DNA of 42,543 nt from Phycisphaerae bacterium (GTDB lineage: Bacteria > Planctomycetota > Phycisphaerae > UBA1845), in the NCBI GenBank assembly GCA_029260165.1, contig JAJDDT010000025.1, forward strand, positions 1 to 42,543, in the 5' to 3' direction. The position numbers and the translations under genes were made by a program. Below, piece by piece: positions 34,670 through 42,542 of the stretch (positions are counted from its first letter, which is position 1; each line of letters opens with the position of its first letter). The notes beneath the pieces are model-generated. The model saw only the letters and a program-made list of their open reading frames with translations. It was not told the origin of the DNA and did no database searches.

Positions 34670-34890
34670 TTCGTGCCCGTCGGCACAGGCTCGATGACCG
34701 CAAACACGCCCTCAACAAGGCCTGTCAGAATCGACAACACACCCTGCTCGACACTGCTGCCCGCAGCCGTACGAAACTGTGTCCCAAGCTCACCCGCACA
34801 ACTGTTACCGAAAACAGTCGCAGGACCACACACCCCAATAGCCAACACCAGAAACTTCCGACCCAGACGACCTGTCAATTGACGACCCAT
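34666..34890 (-). CDS. Small exported hypothetical protein (74 aa)
   Basis: Start at 34890 with CAGGAG seven bases upstream, a better site than most in the window. The product begins MGRQLTGRLGRKFLVLAIGVCG, a basic segment and hydrophobic run suggestive of a signal peptide, and continues to a hydrophobic C-terminal half (VLSILTGLVEGVFAVIEPV). Two cysteines (about 21 and 31) could pair. No family was recognised. The frame is open further upstream, but that longer reading runs antisense to the transporter gene. Its stop overlaps the stop of the GNAT gene. The function is unknown. Confidence 0.55.
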   Translation of the reverse strand: MGRQLTGRLGRKFLVLAIGVCGPATVFGNSCAGELGTQFRTAAGSSVEQGVLSILTGLVEGVFAVIEPVPTGTN

Positions 34891-35021
34891 CGATGAACTC
34901 CTGAACATGCATACCGCGAGCAACTCCGCCACAAACTCTTCCACCATTATCGGCCACACCATCCCGCCAGTTGCAGCCTTCCTGTCCACCAAACACGCTC
35001 GCGCAAAAACTGCGCCACCCA

Positions 35022-35831
35022 TCAACCCCACCACGCGATGTAATTCATTCGCAAACCAACGACCACCAACAACACCACAAACGCGCCCCGAACCACCCGC
35101 AAAGGCCAAACATGTGTCAAGCGACCCCCAATCCACGCCCCCATCGCCGCCGTCGGAATCAAAAACACCGCCAACCGCACCGGATCGCCCAGCCCAATCT
35201 CCGCATGGTGTCGCCAAATCCCGAAATGCTTCACACCCGCACCCACCACGCTCAACACCACAATCATCCCCGCCGAATTCGCGATCGCCGACCGCAACGG
35301 AACACCCAGCAACCGCCGCTGCAAAGGCACCGCAATTACCCCACCTCCAACACCCAACAACCCCGAAATCAACCCCGTCGGCAAACCCACCAACATCACC
35401 CCACGAAACCAGCCATCACGCCCAACCGCCACACGCTCGTCCTTCCCCGCCCCAAACATCAAACGCAAGTCCTTCACCCCCACCAACAACAAAAACACTC
35501 CGAACATCCCCGTCAGATAAATCGAACCAGACCCACGAAAAATCCCCAACTCGCTCAACCCCACCCCACAAACCGAACCCACCACCGCCCCGGGCAGCAA
35601 CACACGCAACACACCAACCCGAACCGCCCCCGCACGAACATGCTGCACCACCGCGGGCACCGCCACAAAAAAATTCACAATCAACGCAGCCGCCTGATAT
35701 AGATGCTGACGAGGACCGAGAATCAGCGTCATCCCGGGAATTATCACCACACTTCCACCAATCCCCAGCAACCCGCCACAGACCCCCGCCAACAAACCAA
35801 TTACCGCCAACCAAAGACCGTCCACGCGCAT
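35022..35831 (-). CDS. TSUP-family (TauE/SafE) membrane transporter
   Basis: 269 residues, almost wholly hydrophobic with about 8 membrane helices. The two halves each carry the family motif GLLGIGGSVVIIPGM (about 20-34) and GLLGVGGGVIAVPLQ (about 160-175), the mark of the TSUP permeases that move sulfite, sulfonate or other organic anions across the inner membrane. The substrate cannot be told from sequence. It sits 131 bases upstream of the small exported protein gene on the same strand. Confidence 0.9.
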   Translation of the reverse strand: MRVDGLWLAVIGLLAGVCGGLLGIGGSVVIIPGMTLILGPRQHLYQAAALIVNFFVAVPAVVQHVRAGAVRVGVLRVLLPGAVVGSVCGVGLSELGIFRGSGSIYLTGMFGVFLLLVGVKDLRLMFGAGKDERVAVGRDGWFRGVMLVGLPTGLISGLLGVGGGVIAVPLQRRLLGVPLRSAIANSAGMIVVLSVVGAGVKHFGIWRHHAEIGLGDPVRLAVFLIPTAAMGAWIGGRLTHVWPLRVVRGAFVVLLVVVGLRMNYIAWWG

Positions 35832-35940
35832 TCACGCTCCGCAAAACGTCCCAAAACAAGCGCAACAAAAAACTCCCGCAGACAACCTCCCACGAGAGCA
35901 GAACGAATGCAACCACCAATTATTTCAGGACCAAAAAATC

Positions 35941-36417
35941 TCAGAAGACGAACCGCGACACAACATTACCCAGGCAAACGCTGTCAACATCCTGCATGCT
36001 GGCTCCACCAGACGCCGCCACCGCGTAAAGCTCGTAACAAAGATGCCACTGAAACGCCACCAGCACATACACAAACATCACCCCACCCGCAGCCAGCTCC
36101 GCCAACCAACGGTCCCGATACCGGTACAACACCACCGTAGGAAAAAGGACCAACGCCAGCTTGAACGGAACAATCGCGTAGGGATTTCGTCCCAAAATCG
36201 CCCGCGCAATCGGATTCGACTCCTCCAGCATACCCTGAGAATGGGCAGCCAACGTCAACGTCACGTCAAAAGCGTTGATAATCAGCATCCCCAGCAAAAA
36301 GCACGCCACCCGATGAGACCGCGCGCCCACATACCAGTCAACCCAATCGCCGTACCAACCCGCCTTGGCAGCGCGGACCGGTACCATCATAATGTCGTTA
36401 CATGTGCTCGTATTCAT
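35941..36417 (-). CDS. DUF5658-like small membrane protein
   Basis: 158 residues with about four membrane helices. The segment NAFDVTLTLAAHSQGMLEESNPIARAIL matches the DUF5658 pattern (N..D..LT......G..E.NP). The function of the family is unknown. It diverges from moaC, with 122 bases between the starts. Confidence 0.68.
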   Translation of the reverse strand: MNTSTCNDIMMVPVRAAKAGWYGDWVDWYVGARSHRVACFLLGMLIINAFDVTLTLAAHSQGMLEESNPIARAILGRNPYAIVPFKLALVLFPTVVLYRYRDRWLAELAAGGVMFVYVLVAFQWHLCYELYAVAASGGASMQDVDSVCLGNVVSRFVF

Positions 36418-36539
36418 GATCTGCCTGCGTCGCCCCGGAGATGGAAAGCCTGACCCCTGTCCCCTCTAACACGCACTACATAAACTACAATACCTTCTGG
36501 AATTTACCCTATCGGAAATCACTCATCAGGACCTTGAAC

Positions 36540-37034
36540 ATGAACGACCAACCCAACCCACCCCTCTCACACCTCGATAAACACGGACACGCCCGAATGG
36601 TCGACGTCTCCGACAAGCTCGTCACAACCCGAAAAGCCGTCGCAACCGCCATCGTCACCATGCAACCCGACGTCCGATCAAAACTCCTCGCAGGACAACT
36701 CAAAAAAGGAGAAGCCCTCACCACCGCCAAAATCGCCGCCATCAACGCCGCCAAACAAACAAGCCAGCTCATCCCCATGTGCCACCCCCTCCCCCTCGAC
36801 CTCGTCGACGTCCGGTTTGAAACCGTAGGCGACAACCAGATCAGGATCACCACCACCACCATTGCCACCGCCAGGACAGGCGTCGAAATGGAAGCCCTCA
36901 CCGCCGCATCAATCGCCGCACTCACCCTCTACGACATGACAAAATCCGCCGACAAGTCCATCACCATAGGCCCCATCCAACTACAACAAAAATCCGGCGG
37001 AAAATCAGGCCACTACACCCGCAGCAAAACCTGA
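36540..37034 (+). CDS. moaC: Cyclic pyranopterin monophosphate synthase
   Basis: 164 residues. Start at 36540, with AGGA 8 bases upstream; a longer reading from 36441 adds 33 residues without family likeness. Molybdenum cofactor step after MoaA: it forms cyclic pyranopterin monophosphate. Motifs: ARMVDVSDK at 18-26, KKGEALTTAKIAAI with the likely catalytic Lys at 56, MCHPLPL at 80-86, GVEMEALTA at 114-122, YDMTKS at 131-136 (Asp 132, Lys 135). Length matches the family. No other molybdopterin gene is in the window. Confidence 0.93.
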   Translation: MNDQPNPPLSHLDKHGHARMVDVSDKLVTTRKAVATAIVTMQPDVRSKLLAGQLKKGEALTTAKIAAINAAKQTSQLIPMCHPLPLDLVDVRFETVGDNQIRITTTTIATARTGVEMEALTAASIAALTLYDMTKSADKSITIGPIQLQQKSGGKSGHYTRSKT

Positions 37035-37080
37035 AACCGCGTCGTAGCTCACCGAATTCACCGCCGGACAAAACGCCATG

Positions 37081-37224
37081 CTATTGAGCGTTCAGTGCCG
37101 ACGCGAACGCGGAAAGCTGCATCCCCAACGGCGAACCAGAATAAGCACCCGCAGCGTCCTCGATCGCTGCTGCGTACTCAGAAAGTTCCGCCACCGTCAC
37201 AGCACCCGCCACCCAGGCCGCCAA
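37081..37224 (-). other. Possible frameshifted C-terminal tail of the broken secreted gene
   Basis: In the frame beside the one used by the gene ending at 37197, 47 codons are open to a TAG at 37081. The reading is alanine-rich but protein-like (LAAWVAGAVTVAELSEYAAAIEDAAGAYSG, shown in parts: WVAGAVTVAELSEY, then SPLGMQLSAFASALNAQ). It could be the original end of the upstream gene after a one- or two-base indel near 37225. It could also be chance; it has no start codon with a binding site. Confidence 0.3.
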
Positions 37225-38168
37225 TCACGCAAGGGATCAGCCTCAGCAGGACCGTCCACCTGCGCCACACCCACGCCCAATCCTCCCGAAGCCATTTGAC
37301 TCCCACCACCGCCCGTTGCGTTTTCCTGTCCACACTCCGGCTGCTGCGACAGATTGATCATGAATCGACTCAGCTCAACCGTCGAGTTGATCACACCGTC
37401 ACAATCGAAATCAAAGAGCGCATCATAGGGATCAACACCGTTGATGCGTCGCCTGAGCAGGAACAATTCAAGGGGCGTGATTTGACAATCCCCGTCGAAG
37501 TCCCCGTAAAGCGTCTTCTCAACACTCGTCGGACATTCATTGTTCAAGAACGTGATACTTGGACAATTCACATCCAGTGTACCTGTGTAGTAGAGATTCA
37601 ATCCGTTCATATCCACGCGATTTAGAAAGCCGGTCATGATCAAATCACCGTCCACATACACCGCCTCGTCGGATCCCGCACAGCAAACTCCCGTATTGAC
37701 CTCAAAATCACTCAACGTAAATGGATCACACTGTACAGAGGCGAGTGCAAAGCACTCAACTTTCAAGCTTCCCCATGGCTTGATGCAGGGAGAATCATCA
37801 AACCAAATCCCGTCGAAATCGGGTGAATTTGCCTCGAAGTGGCGCGGGGCAGGGATCGTCGATGAGGGCGTTGTGTATGTAAAATCAACTCCACTAGCGT
37901 CCCAACCCGACGCCTCATCGTGAATTTTGGACTCGATCTTGACATCGCCAATTGAAGCGCTCAGGCTCAGTCGGGCCAGCCCACCCGAGCCTTCCAACGG
38001 CCCTATGACCGAGTCGGGACCCTTAAATTCGAGCCCGGAGTTGATCGTAAAAACATTCGGTCCAGACGATGGCGGTCCATATGCCAAAATATTGATTTTG
38101 ACCGGTGGAGTTCCAAAAAATGGGAAGGTTCCCGATATCACCAAAACCGATTTGGTAACCTTGACGAC
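37197..38168 (-). pseudogene. C-terminal part of an interrupted secreted dockerin-like protein
   Basis: This stretch is in the same frame as the gene ending at 38169, separated from it only by the TAA at 38169-38171. Past the stop the frame reads VVKVTKSVLVISG, then about 300 more residues of secreted-protein type. Near the end, GDFDGDCQITPLELFLLRRR and then DFDCDGVINSTVELSRFMINL are the two EF-hand-like loops of a dockerin-style end. It has several Cys (CCAGSDE, ECPTS). The only start inside is a TTG at 38144 with no ribosome binding site, so it is unlikely to be made alone. Either a nonsense mutation broke one gene of about 590 codons, or the stop is read through, or it is a sequence error. 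Confidence 0.72.
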
Positions 38169-38978
38169 TTAACCAGTGCTCTGTTCTCCGGTTTCAATCC
38201 ATCCATCCTGAAGAATGATGGCCGCCCCGTTTCCGGTCACAATGAGTTCTTCATCAATCGCGAGAATTCCCGCGTTTGACAGCACTCGACCATTGGGCTC
38301 TACAGTGAGTACCTCCAACTCGCAACGTTGTTCAAAATCCAGGACGGCCGGATTGAACGGTTGTCCCGCACCAATCGTCCATTTGCCGCCGCCAAGCACG
38401 CTGGTCTTGACCTCCAAAAATCCCGCGATGGTCCAATCTTTCGTCACTCCGGTCGCGCCCGTGAGATCAATTGAACTGGCCAATACCGCAGAGTTCGTCT
38501 CGCTCGTGACGCGGCTGTTGACGATCTGACCGAATATCAGATTCAACCTGGTCTCGTTGGGTGCGGTCCCCTCACGCAGAACAGCGTCAACATGCTCCAG
38601 ACGAGATCCGATCTCCAACTCGGCATCCTGCTTCAACTCCAGTGCATACAAGCCCGACGAACTCCCGGCGTCACGCTTGAACTCCGTCGCCACGTTCAAC
38701 GAAGTCCCACTCTCCAAAGCCAACCCCGCACCCGATACCGGCGCGAACGTGAACGAACGAATCGGCAAACCGGAATCGAAAACGATTGTGCCGCCAATCA
38801 GGTGAAACACATCGTCGGCTGAATTGGGAACCGAAACCGACGACCAATTATCGTCGTCGCTCCAATTGTCTCCAAAACCATTCCCTGTCCAAAACACATC
38901 CGCGGCTGGCAGCATCGGACACGCAACCAAACTCACCACGACTGAAATCAGCGCATACCTTCTCTGTACAGTAAACAT
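38169..38978 (-). CDS. N-terminal part of the interrupted secreted protein
   Basis: 269 residues from the ATG at 38978, with AGGAG 7 bases upstream; the open frame extends to 39065 but without family likeness. MFTVQRRYALISVVVSLVACPMLPA is a signal peptide. Next, DVFWTGNGFGDNWSDDDNWSS is the W-T-G-N-G...W-S-D..NW motif that opens many planctomycete and other secreted repeat proteins. The body is beta-rich (SSGLYALELKQDAELEIGS, GGGKWTIGAGQPF), likely a beta-helix. It ends at a TAA, after which the same frame continues (see 37197-38168). The truncated product could still be exported. Confidence 0.72.
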   Translation of the reverse strand: MFTVQRRYALISVVVSLVACPMLPAADVFWTGNGFGDNWSDDDNWSSVSVPNSADDVFHLIGGTIVFDSGLPIRSFTFAPVSGAGLALESGTSLNVATEFKRDAGSSSGLYALELKQDAELEIGSRLEHVDAVLREGTAPNETRLNLIFGQIVNSRVTSETNSAVLASSIDLTGATGVTKDWTIAGFLEVKTSVLGGGKWTIGAGQPFNPAVLDFEQRCELEVLTVEPNGRVLSNAGILAIDEELIVTGNGAAIILQDGWIETGEQSTG

Positions 38979-39075
38979 CTCTTGTCTCCTGTTAATCTGG
39001 AAAAACTGTTTCTTACCTAAATTACCGCTGCATGATACGATTTGCGCCAAACTCATCTCACCCAATCAAGGAACA

Positions 39076-40842
39076 TCACCTCCATTCGCAGTAAAATGGT
39101 CCCGTAGTTTGCCCAAGAAAACTCGAAAAATCCGTCAGACCAACGACACCATCGCCGTCGAGATCAAACGCTTGGCATTCAGCGGACAGATTCTCACTCA
39201 TCCCAGCACAACGTTGAAAGACAGCAAAGTCATGAAAATCACTATCACCATCGAAATCACCATCGCCCATCCATCGCGGACGAAGCATGTAGACCCCATG
39301 ACTGTCGTCGGTGAACTCGATGCGAAGAACATGCAGACCAAAGTCATTCAGGCTCTGCTTCTTCCCGTCACTTCCACCCGTCATATCGTGATACGCGCTG
39401 ATCAGATCGATATCGCTGTTCCACTGAATCCTCCGACTTCCGATCTCATCGCCTGCGCGCAGGAAGGGAAACCAGCCGTCACGCACAGGATCCTTCCCCA
39501 AAACAACCACACGCGTCGTTTCGTCAATACCAGGCCCCTCGATTTCCGTGCCAGCGACGATACCGCCGCAGTCGTTCATCGATGTGATCGCAGGAACAAA
39601 TCCAACACCCGACAACACGATGCCGTCATCAAACCCCGGTGCGGGATCACCGTCGCGCAACTGCAAACTCGGTGCGTCCAGCCCACCAAAATAAATGGCC
39701 CATTCGTTCTCCGTCGTGATGCTTGGCCCGGTCAATCGTGTTCTGAGAATGATTTCGTCTTGCGCATTGACATTCAAGCCTCCTACCGACGAGAAAGTGA
39801 CGCCATTTTCAACGTCCCAAGCAAAGTCGCCCTCTCGCGCAACGACAAGAAGATCGTCCGGACGACCTGTCAAAAGAACACGATCATTGATCTCTTCGAT
39901 TCCCGGTCCATTCAAGAAAGCTATGTCCGAAATTGTGCCTCTGTGTGTTTGGTTATCGTTACCCGCCCCTCCCCTTCGAATCGATACACCCTCACCTATC
40001 TCAGGGACCGGCATCTCAGGTGCCGTGAACGCCCGAATTTCCCCCTCGATCGCAACCCACCGGCCATTGTCGTCGGGGTCCATGATCAGCGGCCCCTCCA
40101 GTCCGCCGATAAAGCTCAACTCCCCAGCATCGTTAAAGGCCTCCAGACCCGCGAATGCAAAAACCGACCCCGGCGGTGCCCCCGGTGCAGCCATCCCACG
40201 TCGCCACACCATCCGCAGATCATCCGGCGGACCCACCCAGAAACCCGTCTCATTCGACTCATCCACATTAGGCCCCACAAGCCACAACCGCGTCTTCATC
40301 GTCCCGTTGTCACTGAGCGCAGGCTCCATCCCGAAATTCTGCGTCCCGATCAGCGTCCCATCGTCCAACCCCGGAGCAGGATCACCCGACTGCAACACCT
40401 TGCGAATCGATCCCAACCGACCCGCAAAAATCACGCAGTCGTTGACATTCTGAACGATTCCCTCCCCCTCCACCGTCACCGTCAGCCCGATCGTCCCGTT
40501 CTCCGCCAACCACGGGTCGTCCAGAAAACTGATCGTGATCCCCTCGGGCATGTCGAACGCCGGCATCCCATGTCGCAGCACAAGCTCCAACGCCCCCGGC
40601 GGACCATACCACACCGCGTCAAAAAGCTGAGGAAACGGCGGCAGCGAGTAGAACCCACGCACAAGCACATTCCCCGCCAGATCAATCTGCGGTGCAAACA
40701 GAAACTCCACGACCCCGCCCGCAATCCCAGGCGTCGCTTCCTCTTCATGCAAGATCGGCGTGACCTCAATCGTCGGCAACGGATCAACCGCATTCCCCGC
40801 GCCCAACAAACCAACCAACACCATGAACTTGACACACAACAT
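39076..40842 (-). CDS. Secreted repeat protein with dockerin-like C-terminus
   Basis: 588 residues from MLCVKFMVLVGLLGAGNA (signal peptide), start at 40842 with GGGAGG upstream; the open frame to 41007 is not family-like. The body holds five or more units built on a turn like GDPAPGxxDG: GMPAFDMPEG, GDPAPGLDDG, GMAAPGAPPG, GDFAWDVENG and GDPAPGFDDG. Each is followed some residues later by an N-x-x-G segment (NENGT, SDNGT, NDAGE, NAQDE, NDCGG). This resembles the DUF7453-type repeats of planctomycetes, probably propeller blades. The end, GDFDGDSDFHDFAVFQRCAG and FDLDGDGVVGLTDFSSFLG, is a pair of calcium-binding-like loops. The function is unknown. It lies 97 bases upstream of the interrupted secreted gene. 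Confidence 0.75.
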   Translation of the reverse strand: MLCVKFMVLVGLLGAGNAVDPLPTIEVTPILHEEEATPGIAGGVVEFLFAPQIDLAGNVLVRGFYSLPPFPQLFDAVWYGPPGALELVLRHGMPAFDMPEGITISFLDDPWLAENGTIGLTVTVEGEGIVQNVNDCVIFAGRLGSIRKVLQSGDPAPGLDDGTLIGTQNFGMEPALSDNGTMKTRLWLVGPNVDESNETGFWVGPPDDLRMVWRRGMAAPGAPPGSVFAFAGLEAFNDAGELSFIGGLEGPLIMDPDDNGRWVAIEGEIRAFTAPEMPVPEIGEGVSIRRGGAGNDNQTHRGTISDIAFLNGPGIEEINDRVLLTGRPDDLLVVAREGDFAWDVENGVTFSSVGGLNVNAQDEIILRTRLTGPSITTENEWAIYFGGLDAPSLQLRDGDPAPGFDDGIVLSGVGFVPAITSMNDCGGIVAGTEIEGPGIDETTRVVVLGKDPVRDGWFPFLRAGDEIGSRRIQWNSDIDLISAYHDMTGGSDGKKQSLNDFGLHVLRIEFTDDSHGVYMLRPRWMGDGDFDGDSDFHDFAVFQRCAGMSENLSAECQAFDLDGDGVVGLTDFSSFLGQTTGPFYCEWR

Positions 40843-41281
40843 GACCCAAACCTCCCTTCGGAGACGAATCGGACACTCGAATCGCGGGTCGTCGTCGGAG
40901 ATGCGGAAGCTCTGCCCAACGCGACCGAGTACTCGCGCCTGACACGCGGAATACCCGCCCGACATTCTACCGGATTTCAACGGACCGGCGAAACGCAATG
41001 CACTCAATTGAAACGCTCAAGAAATCCACCAAATGCGTTAGATTCCGCAGACCGGGTCACCACCTGCCATTGCCACCCCGCAGCAAATCAGGACGAGGAT
41101 CAGCCCTTCCCCAAGACAACATCCGATAAAAACACCTCCCCAGAGGCGCATGCATCTGATCGAACAAAAATTTTTCTTCGATCGCCTGCAACGTTCTTTA
41201 GGGTGGAGGGAAATGACCATGACCAGAGAACGCAAAACACGATCACGACACATCCGGACAACCCCAACCAACCCCAGGTGT

Positions 41282-41305
41282 GGGGCAGGTGCTCGCACCT
41301 GTCCC
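41282..41305 (+). repeat. Perfect-looking palindromic hairpin
   Basis: Arms GGGGCAGGTG (41282-41291) and CACCTGTCCC (41296-41305) around the 4-base loop CTCG form a 10-bp stem with one G-U pair. No T-run follows, so it is not a standard intrinsic terminator. It resembles interspersed palindromes found between genes in some planctomycetes; only one copy was noticed in this window. Confidence 0.6.
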
Positions 41306-41555
41306 TCGGGCTTAATCACTTTTACCGGGTGCAACAAGACGTGGACGATAGCGCCGAGACCGAAAAGCGCGAGACCGACAACGCCGGCAACCGACACGCT
41401 TCGTCGCACGGGCGAGACGTCAACACCAATAACTGTGCAAGGGGTACTTCCACCCGCCACACGGCTTATTCCCGAATTCTCACCTCATCAGAAAGAGAGA
41501 CCGACGCCACATGAAAACAAACCCGGATTCCTCGGTGACGCGATAGCGATGCTTG

Positions 41556-41583
41556 TTGCGTGCGGATGGATCAGGCGTATAGT
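41556..41583 (+). promoter_or_regulatory. Possible promoter for tRNA-Ser
   Basis: TTGCGT (41556-41561) and TATAGT (41578-41583) with a 16-base spacer resemble -35 and -10 elements. They lie about 98 bases before the tRNA. TTGTTG at 41553 gives a 19-base spacer as an alternative. The match is modest. Confidence 0.25.
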
Positions 41584-41680
41584 ACGGGCCGTCAGACATG
41601 CTGAAGTGGGGTCTGTGGAATTCACGACCACCCTTGTCGACCTTTGTGTGTGGGCCGTCAGGCCTTTGCAGGCTTGCAAT

Positions 41681-41767
41681 GGAGAGGTGTCCGAGCGGCT
41701 GAAGGAGCTGGTTTCGAAAACCAGTGTGCGGGTGACTGTACCGGGGGTTCGAATCCCCCCCTCTCCG
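41681..41767 (+). tRNA. tRNA-Ser (anticodon CGA)
   Basis: The acceptor arms GGAGAGG (41681-41687) and CCTCTCC (41760-41766) pair perfectly, with discriminator G at 41767. The anticodon stem CTGGT/ACCAG (41708-41712 and 41720-41724) encloses the loop TTCGAAA, placing CGA at 41715-41717, which reads TCG. A long variable arm follows, as expected for serine. The T arm is GGGGGTTCGAATCCCCC. The CCA end is not encoded. It is followed by an integrase gene that reads towards it, so its 3' end may be an attachment site. Confidence 0.95.
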
Positions 41768-41806
41768 ATTTTGAGGTGCTATTTCACAAGCACTTACGGC
41801 TACGAA

Positions 41807-41846
41807 AAAACGTGTACCAGTAAAGTACCAGCGAAACACACGTTTT
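41807..41846 (-). terminator. Possible terminator of the recombinase gene
   Basis: Inverted arms AAAACGTGT (41807-41815) and ACACGTTTT (41838-41846) with a 22-base loop lie just after the recombinase stop at 41853. On the minus strand the stem runs into extra T (41805-41806 as A on the plus strand). The stem is A/T-ended and the loop is long, so it may instead be a protein site. Confidence 0.4.
41814..41831 (+). repeat. Direct repeat GTACCAG spaced one helical turn apart
   Basis: GTACCAG occurs at 41814-41820 and again at 41825-41831, 11 bases apart, between the tRNA and the recombinase stop. Short direct repeats next to a tRNA attachment site are often recombinase arm-type or excisionase sites; here that is only a possibility. 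Confidence 0.4.
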
Positions 41847-41852
41847 CGAGGA

Positions 41853-42542
41853 TCAAATCTCACTCAGCAGTGCCACGTTGAGTCCGCTGTCAAACTTGGC
41901 GTACTCCTCGTGAAACACTGACGGCATCATCCCACGGTAATGGTCATGCACACGATCATCGGCGTGGCCCATGGCCTTCTTCGACACGTCACGGCGGATG
42001 TTGCATTTGCTCGCTTGCATCGCGTGATAGTGCCTCAGCCAGTGCCATCTGATGGCTGACCATCTTGTGTTCGTCACCGGATGCCGCTCAACCAGAACAC
42101 CGGCTGCCAGTGCATGGTTCTTCAGTCGCTGGAGTGTCTTGTCTCCGGCGATTTGATTTCCCACGCTGTTCACGAACACCCAGTCGGTTGGCTGCCGGAG
42201 GCCCATCATTCCAATCACGTCTGCCAATCGGCAAGTGATATGAACGGCTCGACATCCGGCACGTGTTTTGGGCTTCCAATACCCATCTGCCGACAGGCAC
42301 CTTCGCTGCAATCCGGGGAGAACGAGATTGGGATCCGGCTTTTTCACGTCGATCGCGATCTCGCGATCAGCGAGATTGATATCCCTGACTTGGAGGAATT
42401 GAAGTTCCTGAAAACGAAACCCGCCCTCGCATACGAACACCACGAGTTCGGCAATCTGCCGATCGCCGCATCTGAGCGATTCTGCAATGACGGCGTTGAC
42501 TTCGTCCGGGTAAATGACCGGAGGTCGGTGCTCGCCATGCGG
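41853..42542 (-). CDS. Tyrosine recombinase/integrase, C-terminal part (runs off window)
   Basis: 229 residues are visible; the frame is open to the window edge (RPPVIYPDEVNAVIAESL is the start of the catalytic domain), so the gene begins outside. The catalytic set is present: Arg in EGGFRFQELQFL, HWLRHYHA (H-x-x-R), MGHADDRVHDHY with His and the nucleophile Tyr. The C-terminus after the Tyr is about 25 residues. It reads towards tRNA-Ser, with 85 bases between the stop and the tRNA's 3' end, the common layout of integrated elements using that tRNA as attachment site. An alternative is a housekeeping XerC/D, but those are not placed like this. Confidence 0.88.
   Translation of the reverse strand, partial: PHGEHRPPVIYPDEVNAVIAESLRCGDRQIAELVVFVCEGGFRFQELQFLQVRDINLADREIAIDVKKPDPNLVLPGLQRRCLSADGYWKPKTRAGCRAVHITCRLADVIGMMGLRQPTDWVFVNSVGNQIAGDKTLQRLKNHALAAGVLVERHPVTNTRWSAIRWHWLRHYHAMQASKCNIRRDVSKKAMGHADDRVHDHYRGMMPSVFHEEYAKFDSGLNVALLSEI

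Larger units (their letters stand above)
40843..41680. other. Intergenic region before tRNA-Ser
   Basis: About 840 bases without a supported gene. A minus-strand frame at 41038-41460 (GTG start, no ribosome binding site) has two hydrophobic runs, but its middle is the translation of the hairpin at 41282-41305, so it is not accepted as a gene. The region also contains the upstream area of the secreted repeat gene and a possible tRNA promoter. Nothing else was recognised. Confidence 0.5.

Noticed and set aside
34666-35217. Long form (183 codons) of the small exported protein
   Set aside because: The upstream 109 codons are antisense-like Gly/Val-rich sequence overlapping the transporter's end, while the ATG at 34890 has a strong binding site.
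34907-36028. Plus-strand frame of 373 codons over the TSUP gene
   Set aside because: Extreme Pro/Ser/Thr content, antisense to a clear membrane transporter with two GLLGxGGG motifs.
41038-41460. Minus-strand frame of 140 residues with two hydrophobic runs
   Set aside because: GTG start without a ribosome binding site, and the centre is the translation of the palindrome at 41282-41305; no family likeness.
38824-41514. Plus-strand frame of 896 codons
   Set aside because: Runs antisense to two secreted-protein genes with signal peptides and ribosome binding sites; Arg/Pro/Thr-rich and without motifs.
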